Shown: positions 35,152-44,600, counted from the first letter of the stretch. The stretch is DNA of 64,000 bases from an uncultured Verrucomicrobiota bacterium (GCA_903838675.1 CAILZI010000121.1:23160-87159), one strand, 5' to 3'. The notes: a model not told the origin generated them from the letters alone. Numbers and translations: made by a program.

Positions 35152-38100
35152 ATGAAATCTGTCCTGCTCGCTCTTCTCGCCCCCACGCTGCTGCTCGCCG
35201 CCCCGAAGCCGCTGTTTAATTCCAAGCTCATCACCAGCGCCACGCCGAACCACAGCGTGGACATCGATGTTTCGCTGGAGGGTGCCAAGGAGCTCTACCT
35301 CGTCGTCACCGATGGCGGCAACGGCTTCACTGCCGACTGGGCGGACTGGGCGGAGCCACGCCTCATCCTGGCTGATGGCAGCGAGAAAAAACTCACCGAG
35401 ATCGAATGGAAATCCGCAGAGACGGGTTGGAACAGCGTGCGAGTGAATGCCAGTGCCGGTGGCACTGAACTGCGCAGTGCTGGCAAGGCCATCGAGTATG
35501 GCATCGGCACGCATGCGAACAGCATCATCGCCTTCAACCTCCCTGCTGGCACGAAACGCTTCAAAGCCCGTGGCGCGCTCGATGAAGGCGGCACCAAGCA
35601 GGGCAGCGCCAGCGTGGAATTCCGCGTGTACTCGGAAAACCCCGGCCCCATCACCGCCAGCGACAGCAGCTCTCATGATCCGGCAGATGCCGTTGCCTCA
35701 CTCGACGTGCATCCCGAGCTCAAGGTGCAGCTCTTTGCCAGCGAGCCGATGATGGCGAGTCCTTCCAGCATCGACGTCGATCATCGTGGCCGCGTCTGGG
35801 TGTGCGAGGTGGTGAACTATCGCAAGCACCTCGGCGAACGGGCCGAGGGCGACCGCATCCTCATCCTTGAAGACACCGACGGCGACGCCAAGGCGGACAA
35901 GTCCACGGTGTTTCATCAGGGCCATGATGTGGACAGCGCCCATGGCATCTGCGTGCTCGGCAATAAGGCACTCATCTCCTGCGGTGACGATGTGTTCTGG
36001 CTCATCGACGACGACGACGACGGCAAGGCCGACCGCAAGGAGCTGATGTTCACCCACATTGGCGGTGCGCAGCATGACCATGGCATCCACGCATTCCACT
36101 TCGGACCCGATGGCCGCCTGTATTTCAATTTTGGCAATGCTGGCAAGCAGCTCTGCGACAAAGAAGGCAAGCTCATCACCGACATCCACGGCGTAAAATG
36201 CACCAATCAGAACAACCGACCGTATCAGCAGGGCATGGTCTTTCGGTGCGAGCTGGATGGCGGCAACGTGGAAGTGCTCGCCTGGAACTTCCGCAACAAC
36301 TGGGAGGTCGCCGTGGACAGCTTTGGCACGATGTGGCAGTCCGACAATGATGATGACGGCAACAAAGGCGTGCGCATCAACTACGTCATGGAGTTTGGCA
36401 ACTACGGCTACTCCGACGAAATGACCGGTGCCGGATGGCAGACCCCGCGCCTCGGCTGGGAAAGCGAAATCCCGCTGCGCCACTGGCACCAGAACGATCC
36501 CGGCGTCATCCCCAACATGCTGCAAACCGGCGCTGGCAGCCCCACGGGCATGCAGGTGTATGAAGGTGACCTGCTGCCCAGCATTTTTCATGGGCAACCT
36601 TTGCATTGCGATGCGGGTCCGAACGTCGTCCGCAGCTACATCACCCAGCCCGACGGTGCTGGTTACAAGGCGGAGATCGTGAACATCCTCGAAGGTGCCA
36701 AAGACAAATGGTTCCGCCCGAGTGATGTGGCTGTGGCGCCGGATGGCTCATTGATTGTCGCCGATTGGTATGACCCCGGTGTGGGCGGGCATGGCATGGG
36801 AGATGTGACGCGGGGGAGGTTGTTTCGTGTGACGACGAAGGCGGCGGAGAAGTATCAGGCTCCGAGTTTCAAGGTGGATACTGTCGAGGGTTCCGTAGCG
36901 GCTTTGAAATCGCCGAATGAGGAGGCTCGGTATCTGGCGTGGGTGGCGCTGAAGAAATTCGGAGGCAAAGCCGAGCCTGCACTGAAAGCATTGTTTGAAG
37001 ACGTGAAAGCCAATCCACAGCACCGCGCGCGAGCACTCTGGCTGCTGGCCAAGGAGGGGGACTTGCCAAGTCCCTCCGCCAAAACGGGAGTTGGCAACTC
37101 CCGCTCCTTGATGGAAGCAGCCCTCACCGACACCGATCCGAACATTCGCATTACGGCCATCCGTCTTGCTCGTCAGCTCTGGCAGAAACAGCCGGAGAAA
37201 CTGCGCGAGGTCATCGCTAAAGTCTTGGAGGACAAATACGCCGCTGTGCGTCGGGAGGCGGCCATTGCGCTTCGGTTTGATAACTCCTCGGAAGCCAGTC
37301 TGCTATGGCAAAACCTGATGTTCGACGCCATTCAACAACACCAGACCAATAAATGGATGGTAGAAGCTATTGGTATTGGATCAGACATGCACCCTGAGCT
37401 CAGATTTCGAGTTGCAGGACCAGATTTTCAGAAGCTGGCAAAGCCAGCGTTCATCGGTGATTATCTTCGCTTTGTGACCCGAACACGCAGCCAGACAACG
37501 ATTTCAATGGCAGAAGGCATTTTGTGCGAATTTACACCTGAAGCAAAAGCATTGTCTTCAGAACAGAAGTTGGCACTGCTCCGCACCCTTCAACTATTAG
37601 CAAGCAAGTTCCCCGATGATGTTGCGGGTGCAGCTTACCACATTTTCATGAAATCTAGTGACGAGATCGCACTGGCCTCAACTGCGCTCTTTAACAGAAA
37701 CACCATCACCTCCAATGCCGAGGCCAAAGCCCGCCTCGACGAACTTCTGAAACCCGTCATCGGCAAACCGGATTTTGTTGCCCTCGTGGAGCGCCTGAAC
37801 CTGACGGGCTTCGAGAAGGAGCTGCTTGATTACATTGTCGCGAATCCGAATGCACCGGAGTCCGTGAATGCGGCACGGCTCATCGCCGCAAATCGGGATG
37901 GCGCGCTACGTTTCCTCAAGGAGGCAGATGCTGCATCTGCCAAGGCGCTCATCGGGGCGCTGGGTCGTGTGAGTGACCGTGCTGCTGTGGGTGTTCTAAA
38001 CCAAGCCTTCTGGCCGGAGAAGCGTGAGGACGTGCGCCATGTCATCATCGATGCCCTCGCGCTCAGTGGCGAAGGCGGACGTTCGATTCTCAAGTGGCAG

Positions 38101-38673
38101 AGCGAAGGCAAACTGCCTGCCGAGTACAAAGACCAGGCCGCACTGGCGCTCAGCCGCAGCACGGATGGCAGTGTGCGCGATCAAGCGGCCAAAGAACTGC
38201 CGCTGCCTGCCGCGCAGGGTTTGGAAAACTTCCCCAAGCTGCCGGAACTGGTGAAGCTCAAGGGCGATGCCGCCAAAGGTCAGCAGATGTTCATGCAGGC
38301 AGGGTGCATTGCCTGCCACCGCGTCAAAGGGCAGTTCATCGACTTCGGGCCTGACCTCTCGCAGATCGGAGCCAAGCTCTCTGCGGAAGGTCTCTTCACC
38401 GCCATCCTGTATCCGAGCGCGGCCATTGAGCACAGCTTTGTCGGCCAGACTGTCACGACGAAAGAAGGTCAGTCGATAACGGGTTATCCGATCAGTGAGA
38501 CGGATACGGAACTGACGCTGCGGATTGCGGGAGGGGCGTCCACGCCGGTCAAGAAGTCCAGCATCGTCAAGAAGGAGGAGATGAAGCTGTCGCTCATGCC
38601 TCCGGGTCTCGCGGGTGCCATTGGGCCGCAGGGCCTTGCGGATCTCGTGGCGTGGCTGCAGACGCTGAAGTAG
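35152..38673 (+). CDS. Secreted PVC-type dehydrogenase with NPCBM-like, HEAT and heme-binding domains
   Basis: A 1173-residue protein from ATG 35152; signal peptide KSVLLALLAPTLLLAAP. Residues about 20-165 look like an NPCBM carbohydrate-binding module (LYLVVTDGGNGFTADWADW, IGTHANSIIAFNLP). A glucose/sorbosone dehydrogenase-like beta-propeller follows at about 180-570 (VDHRGRVWVCEVVNYR, GVIPNMLQTGAGSPTG). HEAT repeats occupy about 590-1020. The C-terminal c-type heme domain has one CIACH (about 1060) and a late Met in the LSLMPPG stretch. It probably oxidises a bound sugar in the periplasm and passes electrons to the heme. Twin palindromes interrupt the HEAT part, and bases about 37290-37690 are AT-richer than the rest. 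Confidence 0.93.
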   Translation: MKSVLLALLAPTLLLAAPKPLFNSKLITSATPNHSVDIDVSLEGAKELYLVVTDGGNGFTADWADWAEPRLILADGSEKKLTEIEWKSAETGWNSVRVNASAGGTELRSAGKAIEYGIGTHANSIIAFNLPAGTKRFKARGALDEGGTKQGSASVEFRVYSENPGPITASDSSSHDPADAVASLDVHPELKVQLFASEPMMASPSSIDVDHRGRVWVCEVVNYRKHLGERAEGDRILILEDTDGDAKADKSTVFHQGHDVDSAHGICVLGNKALISCGDDVFWLIDDDDDGKADRKELMFTHIGGAQHDHGIHAFHFGPDGRLYFNFGNAGKQLCDKEGKLITDIHGVKCTNQNNRPYQQGMVFRCELDGGNVEVLAWNFRNNWEVAVDSFGTMWQSDNDDDGNKGVRINYVMEFGNYGYSDEMTGAGWQTPRLGWESEIPLRHWHQNDPGVIPNMLQTGAGSPTGMQVYEGDLLPSIFHGQPLHCDAGPNVVRSYITQPDGAGYKAEIVNILEGAKDKWFRPSDVAVAPDGSLIVADWYDPGVGGHGMGDVTRGRLFRVTTKAAEKYQAPSFKVDTVEGSVAALKSPNEEARYLAWVALKKFGGKAEPALKALFEDVKANPQHRARALWLLAKEGDLPSPSAKTGVGNSRSLMEAALTDTDPNIRITAIRLARQLWQKQPEKLREVIAKVLEDKYAAVRREAAIALRFDNSSEASLLWQNLMFDAIQQHQTNKWMVEAIGIGSDMHPELRFRVAGPDFQKLAKPAFIGDYLRFVTRTRSQTTISMAEGILCEFTPEAKALSSEQKLALLRTLQLLASKFPDDVAGAAYHIFMKSSDEIALASTALFNRNTITSNAEAKARLDELLKPVIGKPDFVALVERLNLTGFEKELLDYIVANPNAPESVNAARLIAANRDGALRFLKEADAASAKALIGALGRVSDRAAVGVLNQAFWPEKREDVRHVIIDALALSGEGGRSILKWQSEGKLPAEYKDQAALALSRSTDGSVRDQAAKELPLPAAQGLENFPKLPELVKLKGDAAKGQQMFMQAGCIACHRVKGQFIDFGPDLSQIGAKLSAEGLFTAILYPSAAIEHSFVGQTVTTKEGQSITGYPISETDTELTLRIAGGASTPVKKSSIVKKEEMKLSLMPPGLAGAIGPQGLADLVAWLQTLK
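37058..37102. repeat. Twin 17-bp palindromes inside the HEAT region
   Basis: GGGACTTGCCAAGTCCC (37058-37074, 8-bp stems around one base) and GGGAGTTGGCAACTCCC (37086-37102, 7-bp stems around GGC) are two similar palindromes 11 bases apart. They are translated in frame as a short Gly/Ser/Pro-rich loop between HEAT helices. The pairing resembles REP doublets in other bacteria, but located inside a gene. Confidence 0.8.
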
Positions 38674-38715
38674 CGCGCTGAAACTTTGCCCCGCCCGCAT
38701 CGTTTCACCCGCATC

Positions 38716-39636
38716 ATGCGTCTGCTCCTTCCCCTCCTCCTCGCCATCGCTCTGCCGCTGCATGCCCAAAAGGGCGGCAAGAACAAGCCTTTGATCAAGC
38801 TGACCGATGTCGAAGTCGCGACGAAGGAGATTGTTTATAAAACGACGCCGCAGGGGGAGCTGAAGCTGCATGTGTTTTCGCCGAAGGGGGAAGTGCAAGC
38901 GGCGGTACTCCGGCCCTGCGTCGTCTTTTTCTTTGGTGGTGGCTGGAAGAGCGGCTCCTACCTGCAGTTCGTCCCGCAGGCGGAATACCTGGCCAGCCGT
39001 GGCATCGTGGCCATCAGCGCGGATTACCGCATCCTGAACGTCCATAAGACGACGCCGGACAAAGCGGTGGAAGATGCCAAGAGCGCCATCCGCTGGGTGC
39101 GCGGGCATGCCACGGAGCTGGGAATTGATCCCGGCAAGATCATTGCGGGCGGCGGCTCTGCCGGTGGTCATCTGGCGGCCTGCACGGCGCTGGTGTCAGC
39201 CTATGACGCTGAATCGGATGACAAGAGCATCTCCGCCAAGCCGAATGCCATGGTGCTGTTCAATCCGGCCATGAACATCGCCACGCTCTTCAAGCAAAAC
39301 GTCACCGCTGGAAATCCCATGACCCCGGAGATCGCGGAAGCCATCACCCCCAACAGCTTTGTCAGCAAGGACACCCCGCCCGCCATCCTCTTCTTTGGCA
39401 CCGCCGACAAACTCAAAGCCGGTGGCGATGAGTACGTGCAGAAAGCCACCGCACTCGGCGTCCGCGCCGAGATGTGGACCGCCGCCGACATGCCGCACAG
39501 CTTCTTCAACGGGGTGCCGTGGATTCAAGTCACCGCGAGGAAGATGGACGAATTCCTCACCTCGCTCGGCTACCTCGTCGGCGAGCCTACGATCAAGCTG
39601 CCGGAGAATGCGCCTGCCCTGAAGCACGAGAACTGA
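38716..39636 (+). CDS. Secreted alpha/beta hydrolase (esterase/lipase, BD-FAE/HSL-like)
   Basis: A 306-residue protein from ATG 38716, with signal peptide RLLLPLLLAIALPLHA. The oxyanion-hole strand is VVFFFGGGWKSGS, a variant of HGGG. The nucleophile elbow is GGGSAGGHLA (Ser at about residue 150). The acid residue is likely in FFGTADKLKAGG and the catalytic His in MPHSFFNG. It acts on an ester outside the cytoplasm, perhaps acetylated polysaccharide. It follows the dehydrogenase gene by 42 bases on the same strand. Confidence 0.9.
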   Translation: MRLLLPLLLAIALPLHAQKGGKNKPLIKLTDVEVATKEIVYKTTPQGELKLHVFSPKGEVQAAVLRPCVVFFFGGGWKSGSYLQFVPQAEYLASRGIVAISADYRILNVHKTTPDKAVEDAKSAIRWVRGHATELGIDPGKIIAGGGSAGGHLAACTALVSAYDAESDDKSISAKPNAMVLFNPAMNIATLFKQNVTAGNPMTPEIAEAITPNSFVSKDTPPAILFFGTADKLKAGGDEYVQKATALGVRAEMWTAADMPHSFFNGVPWIQVTARKMDEFLTSLGYLVGEPTIKLPENAPALKHEN

Positions 39637-39672
39637 GTGAAAAAAACGGCTTGAGCGGCGTTTCTTCCCCGC

Positions 39673-40806
39673 ATGCTCACTGAATCCTCCCGCGCCACCG
39701 ATTTTCCAAGCCTCAAAGGCATTCATTACCTCAACACCGCCGCCGAAAGCATCCCGCCTCTCTGTGTAAATGAGGCCGTGGCGGAATACATGCAGCACAA
39801 ATCGCTCGGCATGCGTGGGCGCGATTTCCATTTCCCGCGTGTGGAAGACTGCCGCGAGATCACCGCCCGGCACCTTGGCCTCAGCACGGATGAAGTTTCC
39901 TTCTGCTCCTGCAGCTCCGAGGCCTACAACCTCCTCGCCAACGCGCTGCAACTGACGCCGAAGAACGAAGTTGTCGTCACGGATCTCGATTTCCCTGCGG
40001 GAGCCACGCCCTGGCTCACCGCGCCGGAGGCCTCACGCCCCGTCACGCGGTTGTGGAAAAATCGCGACGGGGCCTTGGACCTCACCGACCTCGCCGCGCT
40101 GCTCAATGAGCGCACAGCGCTCGTGCAGGTCAGCCTGGTGAGCTTCTACAACGGTCACCGCATTCCCTTTGCGCCACTGCGCGACATGATCCGCCAGCAC
40201 GCGCCGCAGGCGGTCATCGCCGTCGATGTCACGCAGGCGCTTGGCCGCGTGGCGCTCGACTGCCAGGATGCGGACATCGTGATTTCCAGCACGCACAAAT
40301 GGACCCTGGGCATTCATGGCGGTGGCGTCATTGGAATTCCGAAAAAATCCGCCGCGCGACTGACTACCAGTGCGGGTGGCTGGTATCACATCGCGAACGC
40401 TTTTGATGCGGATCGTTTTGAAAGCGCGCGTATCAAGCCCGGCGCGCTCAGTTTCTCCGTGGGCATGCCCAGCTTTGCCGCGCTGTATGCCTTGAATGCC
40501 TCGCTGCGTTACCTCGAAGCGGTGGGCATGGACAAAATTATCGCGCATGCAGATCCGCTCGTCGCCCGCGTGCATGCCGGATTGAAGGACCTGGGCCTCA
40601 CCGCGCTCAGTGCCGCGCAGCCGGAATGCTCCAGTGGCATTGTTGCTTTCAAGCATGAGAACACAGCGGCCATCAATGAGGCTCTGCTCGCGCAGAACAT
40701 TCACGTCATGCACCAAGTGGGGCGCATCCGCATCGCTGTGCATGGGTATAATACGGCTGAGGACATTGAGAAGCTGCTGGCAACGCTGCGCAGCGCACTG
40801 AAGTAG
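39673..40806 (+). CDS. Class-V aminotransferase-fold PLP enzyme (cysteine desulfurase-like)
   Basis: A 377-residue PLP enzyme. The N-terminus has IHYLNTAAESIPP. The cofactor phosphate-binding region is at CSSEAYNLLAN, the Asp is in VIAVDVTQALG and the Schiff-base Lys is in SSTHKWTLGIHGG (about residue 209). The product has no Cys-containing loop characteristic of NifS/IscS, so sulfur mobilisation is uncertain; a role as isopenicillin-epimerase-like or kynureninase-like enzyme is possible. It follows the esterase by 36 bases. Confidence 0.88.
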   Translation: MLTESSRATDFPSLKGIHYLNTAAESIPPLCVNEAVAEYMQHKSLGMRGRDFHFPRVEDCREITARHLGLSTDEVSFCSCSSEAYNLLANALQLTPKNEVVVTDLDFPAGATPWLTAPEASRPVTRLWKNRDGALDLTDLAALLNERTALVQVSLVSFYNGHRIPFAPLRDMIRQHAPQAVIAVDVTQALGRVALDCQDADIVISSTHKWTLGIHGGGVIGIPKKSAARLTTSAGGWYHIANAFDADRFESARIKPGALSFSVGMPSFAALYALNASLRYLEAVGMDKIIAHADPLVARVHAGLKDLGLTALSAAQPECSSGIVAFKHENTAAINEALLAQNIHVMHQVGRIRIAVHGYNTAEDIEKLLATLRSALK

Positions 40807-40852
40807 TGCGGGCATTGGCATCCTGCCTTTTTCTCTGACACCCCTTGCCCTG

Positions 40853-40869
40853 ACAGGCTGGAAGCCTAT
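40853..40869. repeat. Imperfect palindromic element of the ACAGGCTG family
   Basis: AGGCT-GGA-AGCCT lies within ACAGGCTGGAAGCCTAT just before the GTG start of the next gene. A close relative with a perfect stem, ACAGGCTG-G-CAGCCTGT, sits at 47877-47893. Confidence 0.5.
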
Positions 40870-40874
40870 CCTCC

Positions 40875-43472
40875 GTGACCTTGGACTGGGAATCGCCAAA
40901 ACTCCTTCTGCTCATCCTGCCCGCAGTCGCTCTGCTGCTGTGGATCGAATCGCGTTCATCGCATCCCATGACCGGACTGCGCAAGCGCCTGCTGCTGGTC
41001 ACGCGCGCCATTGGTGTGATGCTGGCCATCGCCGCTCTTGCGGGACCAGCGCGTGTGAAACAGACGGGACGCAAGGCGCTCGGCATCATCGTCGATGCCA
41101 GCCAGAGCATGGGCGAGGAAGGATTGAAGAAGTCGCTCGCAGAAGCCGCCCGAGTGCGTGCGGCGCTCGGCAGCGGGATTGATTCGTTTGTGGTGCAGCT
41201 CGGCTCACAGCCCGAACTCCTGCCCGCAGGCAGCACGCCCGCAATGCAGGCAGCCTGGCAGAAGGCAAACGGCGGAGACAGCCACTACGCCGCCGCCGTC
41301 GAATATGCGGAAGCCTTGTTTCCGCCAGGGGCGAGCCGCAACATTCTGCTGATCGGCGATGGCCATGAGACACGCGGCAGCCTGCTGGATGCTGCACGCG
41401 AAGCGGCCGTGGCCGGCATCAAACTGCACGCTTTGCCAATGGCAGGCCCCAACCGCCCGGATGCACGCATGCTATCGCTCACGCCCAACCGCACCCGCCT
41501 GTTTGAAGGTGCCAGCCTGAGTCTGAAAGCCATGTTTGAGAGCACCATCGAAGGCACCGGCACTCTGAAGCTCTACGAAAACGGCATTGAGGTGGAGAAG
41601 CGCGCGGTCACGCTCAAGCCGGGCGCGACGCAGGAGGTCGTCTTCAATCGCACGCCTTCCACACGCAACACGTTCCAATACCGCGCGGTGCTGGAAGGCA
41701 TCAAAGGCGACACACTGCCGGGCAACGACAGCGCTCTCGCCATCGTGGATGTGCGCGGACGGCTGCGGCTGCTCTACATTGAATCCGATGCTGCTGAAGG
41801 CCGCTACCTCATGCAGGCGATGGAGAAGGAGGGCATCGAGCTCGATCTGCGCCAGCCGGGCAATCTCGCAATCACCTTTGATATGCTCGGCGGCTACGAT
41901 GGAGTGATTCTCTCCGATGTTCCGGCGCATCAGCTTGGCGAGCCGCTCATGAATGCGCTGCGCGATTACGTCGATAAACTCGGCGGCGGCCTCATCATGC
42001 TCGGCGGGCCGGGTTCCTTTGGCGTCGGTGGCTATTATCGCACGCCCATTGAAGAAGTGCTGCCCGTGCGGCTCAAAGCACCGGACGAAGAAGAAAAGCA
42101 AAGCGCCGCCGTCGCCATCGTGCTGGACCGCTCCGGTTCCATGGCTGGTGAAAAACTCGAAATGGCCAAGAGCGCCGCCATCGCGACCGCTGAAGTGCTC
42201 GGGCATAACGACTCTCTCGGTGTGTGGGCCTTTGACTCGGAGGCACACGTCGTCGCGCCGATGACGCGGCTGACTTCCACGAATGCGGTGTCAGGCCAGA
42301 TCGCGGCCATCGCCTCGGGAGGTGGCACCAATTTGATGCCGGCGTTTCAGCTCGGGCGCGAGGCCCTGCTGCGCACGAAGGCGCGCGTGAAGCACATGAT
42401 CATCCTCACCGATGGCCAGACCGCAGGCTCTGGCTACGAGCAGCTCTCCACCCAGTGCCGCAACGAAGGCCTGACGATTTCCACCGTCGCCATCGGAGAA
42501 GGCTCGCATGTGGCGCTGCTGCAGGCCATCGCCTCCAGCGGCGGCGGGCAGTCATACTCGACGATGGATGCCAGCAGCATCACACGCATCTTCACACAGG
42601 ACACCCTCATGCACACCGGACGCATGATCCGTGAGGAGCCCTTCATGCCTGAGCTGAAGGAAAAGGACCCCATCCTTGCCGGATTTGAAAAGTGGGACTC
42701 GCCCACGCTGCTTGGATATGTGAAAACCACGCGCCGCACCTCTGCCCAGGTGCCGCTGGTCACTGACACGGGCGATCCGCTGCTCGCACACTGGCGCTTC
42801 GGTCTCGGCAAAGCCACGGCTTTTACATCGGATGCGAAAAGCCGCTGGGCCTCACTGTGGATCGCACGCTGGAGCGGCTACGGACGCTTCTGGTCCCAGG
42901 TGCTGCGTGAAACTGCCCGTGCACCCCAGGGACGCCTCATGGATCTGTCCGCACGCATGCAGGGAGATGATGCGCACGTCAGCGTGGATCTGCTCGCAGA
43001 TGCTGGCACACGCGCCAACAACGCCACTGTCGCCGCCGAGGTGTTTCACGTGGCGGCAGATGCGCTGGGCGCACCGCTGAAAGCCGTGCAAAAACTGGTG
43101 CTGAGGCAGGAAGCGCCCGGCACCTATGCGGCTGACTTCAAACCGACGCAGGCAGGTGTGTATTTGATCCGCGCTCAAGTCGGTGCCGAGATGGTCACCA
43201 CGGGCCTCATTCACAATCCCTCCACCGAAGCCAGCCTCGGCACGGTGAACGAAGAACTGCTGAAGGAAGCCGTGCGCATCACGGGCGGAGATTATCTTGG
43301 CGATGGTAAAGGACTGCCGAATCTTGAGACGACCAAGGCGGTGCAGTATGAGGAGCTCTGGCCTTCGTTGCTGATTGCGCTGCTGATTATTTTCATCATC
43401 GACACAGGCATTCGCCGCTGGGAGCACGTGGTGGGTTTGTGGCAGCTGGTGCCGCAGCGGAAGGCTGCTTGA
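40875..43472 (+). CDS. Membrane protein with two VWA domains and a GATase1-like domain
   Basis: An 865-residue protein starting with GTG at 40875. N-terminal helices lie at about residues 8-24 and 40-60. The first VWA-type segment has the MIDAS-like DASQS at about 74-78. After a beta-rich region, a class-I glutamine-amidotransferase-like segment follows (LYIESDAAEGRYLMQAM, GGGLIMLGGPGSFG, about 295-395). A second VWA domain has DRSGS (about 417-421), TNLMPAF and LTDGQTAGSG. The C-terminus has a helix at about residues 832-848. Similar membrane proteins lie beside MoxR/DUF58 genes in other bacteria; no such partners are here. It may be a metal-dependent adhesion or assembly factor. Confidence 0.88.
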   Translation: MTLDWESPKLLLLILPAVALLLWIESRSSHPMTGLRKRLLLVTRAIGVMLAIAALAGPARVKQTGRKALGIIVDASQSMGEEGLKKSLAEAARVRAALGSGIDSFVVQLGSQPELLPAGSTPAMQAAWQKANGGDSHYAAAVEYAEALFPPGASRNILLIGDGHETRGSLLDAAREAAVAGIKLHALPMAGPNRPDARMLSLTPNRTRLFEGASLSLKAMFESTIEGTGTLKLYENGIEVEKRAVTLKPGATQEVVFNRTPSTRNTFQYRAVLEGIKGDTLPGNDSALAIVDVRGRLRLLYIESDAAEGRYLMQAMEKEGIELDLRQPGNLAITFDMLGGYDGVILSDVPAHQLGEPLMNALRDYVDKLGGGLIMLGGPGSFGVGGYYRTPIEEVLPVRLKAPDEEEKQSAAVAIVLDRSGSMAGEKLEMAKSAAIATAEVLGHNDSLGVWAFDSEAHVVAPMTRLTSTNAVSGQIAAIASGGGTNLMPAFQLGREALLRTKARVKHMIILTDGQTAGSGYEQLSTQCRNEGLTISTVAIGEGSHVALLQAIASSGGGQSYSTMDASSITRIFTQDTLMHTGRMIREEPFMPELKEKDPILAGFEKWDSPTLLGYVKTTRRTSAQVPLVTDTGDPLLAHWRFGLGKATAFTSDAKSRWASLWIARWSGYGRFWSQVLRETARAPQGRLMDLSARMQGDDAHVSVDLLADAGTRANNATVAAEVFHVAADALGAPLKAVQKLVLRQEAPGTYAADFKPTQAGVYLIRAQVGAEMVTTGLIHNPSTEASLGTVNEELLKEAVRITGGDYLGDGKGLPNLETTKAVQYEELWPSLLIALLIIFIIDTGIRRWEHVVGLWQLVPQRKAA

Positions 43473-43475
43473 GGT

Positions 43476-43625
43476 GCGTGGACTTTAGTCCGCAGCAGGT
43501 CGCTGGCGACTAACGCGTGTTTTCCACGGTGAATGCCAAAAACAAACTGATCCTCGGTGTGATGAGAGATGATTCGTGGTAAGAATCTGGCACTTCGGCG
43601 GCGCGCTGCGGACTAAAGTCCGCGC
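43476..43625. repeat. Head-to-head pair of GGACT(TT)AGTCC palindromes
   Basis: The left arm GCGTGGACTTTAGTCCGCAG (43476-43495) and the right arm CTGCGGACTAAAGTCCGCGC (43606-43625) are inverted copies with one mismatch, 110 bases apart. Each is itself palindromic. The right arm extends into the last codons of the phosphatase gene on the complement. Confidence 0.85.
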
Positions 43626-43942
43626 TCCAAAAGCGGCTCCACGCGTTCGCGGATCATGGTCACCAGCTCCGGATTCATGAATTGGTAATCGTCTGGGATG
43701 TCGAGCACGTCGATGCGCAGGTCGCGCAAGAGTTCAGGAAACTGCTCCCGCAGCCGCTGCTTGTGAGCATGCTCCATCACCATGACGCGATCCGCCCACA
43801 GCAGCAGTTTTTCGGAGACACGGCAGCGGGCGGAAGCGCTGGTGCCAGCGCTGCGCACTTCCACACGCGGATCGTTTTGATACACCTTCTCCGCCGTCGG
43901 GCTGCGCCATTGGTTGCGGGAGCAGAGGAAGAGAAGGCGCAT
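43613..43942 (-). CDS. Low-molecular-weight protein-tyrosine-phosphatase-like protein
   Basis: A 109-residue protein starting MRLLFLCSRNQWRSPTAE. The P-loop is C7-x5-R13-S14, as in low-molecular-weight tyrosine phosphatases and arsenate reductases. The VRSAGTSAS segment fits the family, and DIPDDYQFMNPEL holds the likely general acid Asp. At 109 residues it is shorter than typical LMW-PTPs (about 150). Its last residues are encoded by the palindrome at 43606-43625. It begins one base after the stop of the AT-richer gene at 43944. Confidence 0.82.
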   Translation of the reverse strand: MRLLFLCSRNQWRSPTAEKVYQNDPRVEVRSAGTSASARCRVSEKLLLWADRVMVMEHAHKQRLREQFPELLRDLRIDVLDIPDDYQFMNPELVTMIRERVEPLLERGL

Positions 43943-43943
43943 T

Positions 43944-44585
43944 TCAATTCAGTGGAGCCACCAACCGAAGGCGAATTTCGACCTGCTCTTCATCAATCTT
44001 TTCAGACACAAAGTCATTCCAAACCATGCGTGCATTGGGGGTCATGTTCTCAGGTCGTATAATCCCATTCGCAGCTCCATGCAGTTGAGTCGAAAAATAT
44101 TGAAACACCTCATGAACCAAGTTTAAACCGCTGGTCGTCCAATCTGGATTACCCATTGTAGGCTGGGAATGGCCTTGTGCGTGACAGTATGAACTTAACT
44201 GATTCCAGATGGTGCGAAGCTTCTTGAAATCCCAAACTGCAATTCCGTATGGCGCTCGTTTGTCGAGTCTCATTATGATCGCGGCAAACTGAGTCAGTTT
44301 CCTATATTGTGGCTCGAGCACTTTGATTGCCGCAGCCCAACCATCTTGACGTTTTTTTATTTTTTCAAACTCCTCTTTTGCCATGCTTCCACCCTTTAGC
44401 AGTATGTAAATTTCAAACCACAACTGCTCGATAGCATTCCGCGCTTCTAGGCACGCATAAACCATCAAATTTGCGTTCTTTTCATGTTCCGCAATGAGAG
44501 CCAAATCACGGCACTGAATTGCCAGCCAACCAGAGTCACACTGGCGAGGACGCCCGAGGACTGCAGTAACTGGCAAAACTTTCAT
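43944..44585 (-). CDS. Orphan AT-richer gene of unknown function
   Basis: A 213-residue soluble protein from ATG 44585; a TTG two codons upstream is possible. It is mainly helical and rich in Trp, Glu, Asn and Lys (for example EARNAIEQLWFEIYIL, and WDFKKLRTIWNQLSSYCHA). No known motif was found. The codon use is clearly more A/T-rich than that of the flanking gpmI and amidase genes, a hint of recent acquisition. It sits between gpmI (15 bases upstream) and the small phosphatase (one base downstream), so all three are likely cotranscribed. Confidence 0.7.
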   Translation of the reverse strand: MKVLPVTAVLGRPRQCDSGWLAIQCRDLALIAEHEKNANLMVYACLEARNAIEQLWFEIYILLKGGSMAKEEFEKIKKRQDGWAAAIKVLEPQYRKLTQFAAIIMRLDKRAPYGIAVWDFKKLRTIWNQLSSYCHAQGHSQPTMGNPDWTTSGLNLVHEVFQYFSTQLHGAANGIIRPENMTPNARMVWNDFVSEKIDEEQVEIRLRLVAPLN

Positions 44586-44600
44586 ACTCAATTCGGCAAA

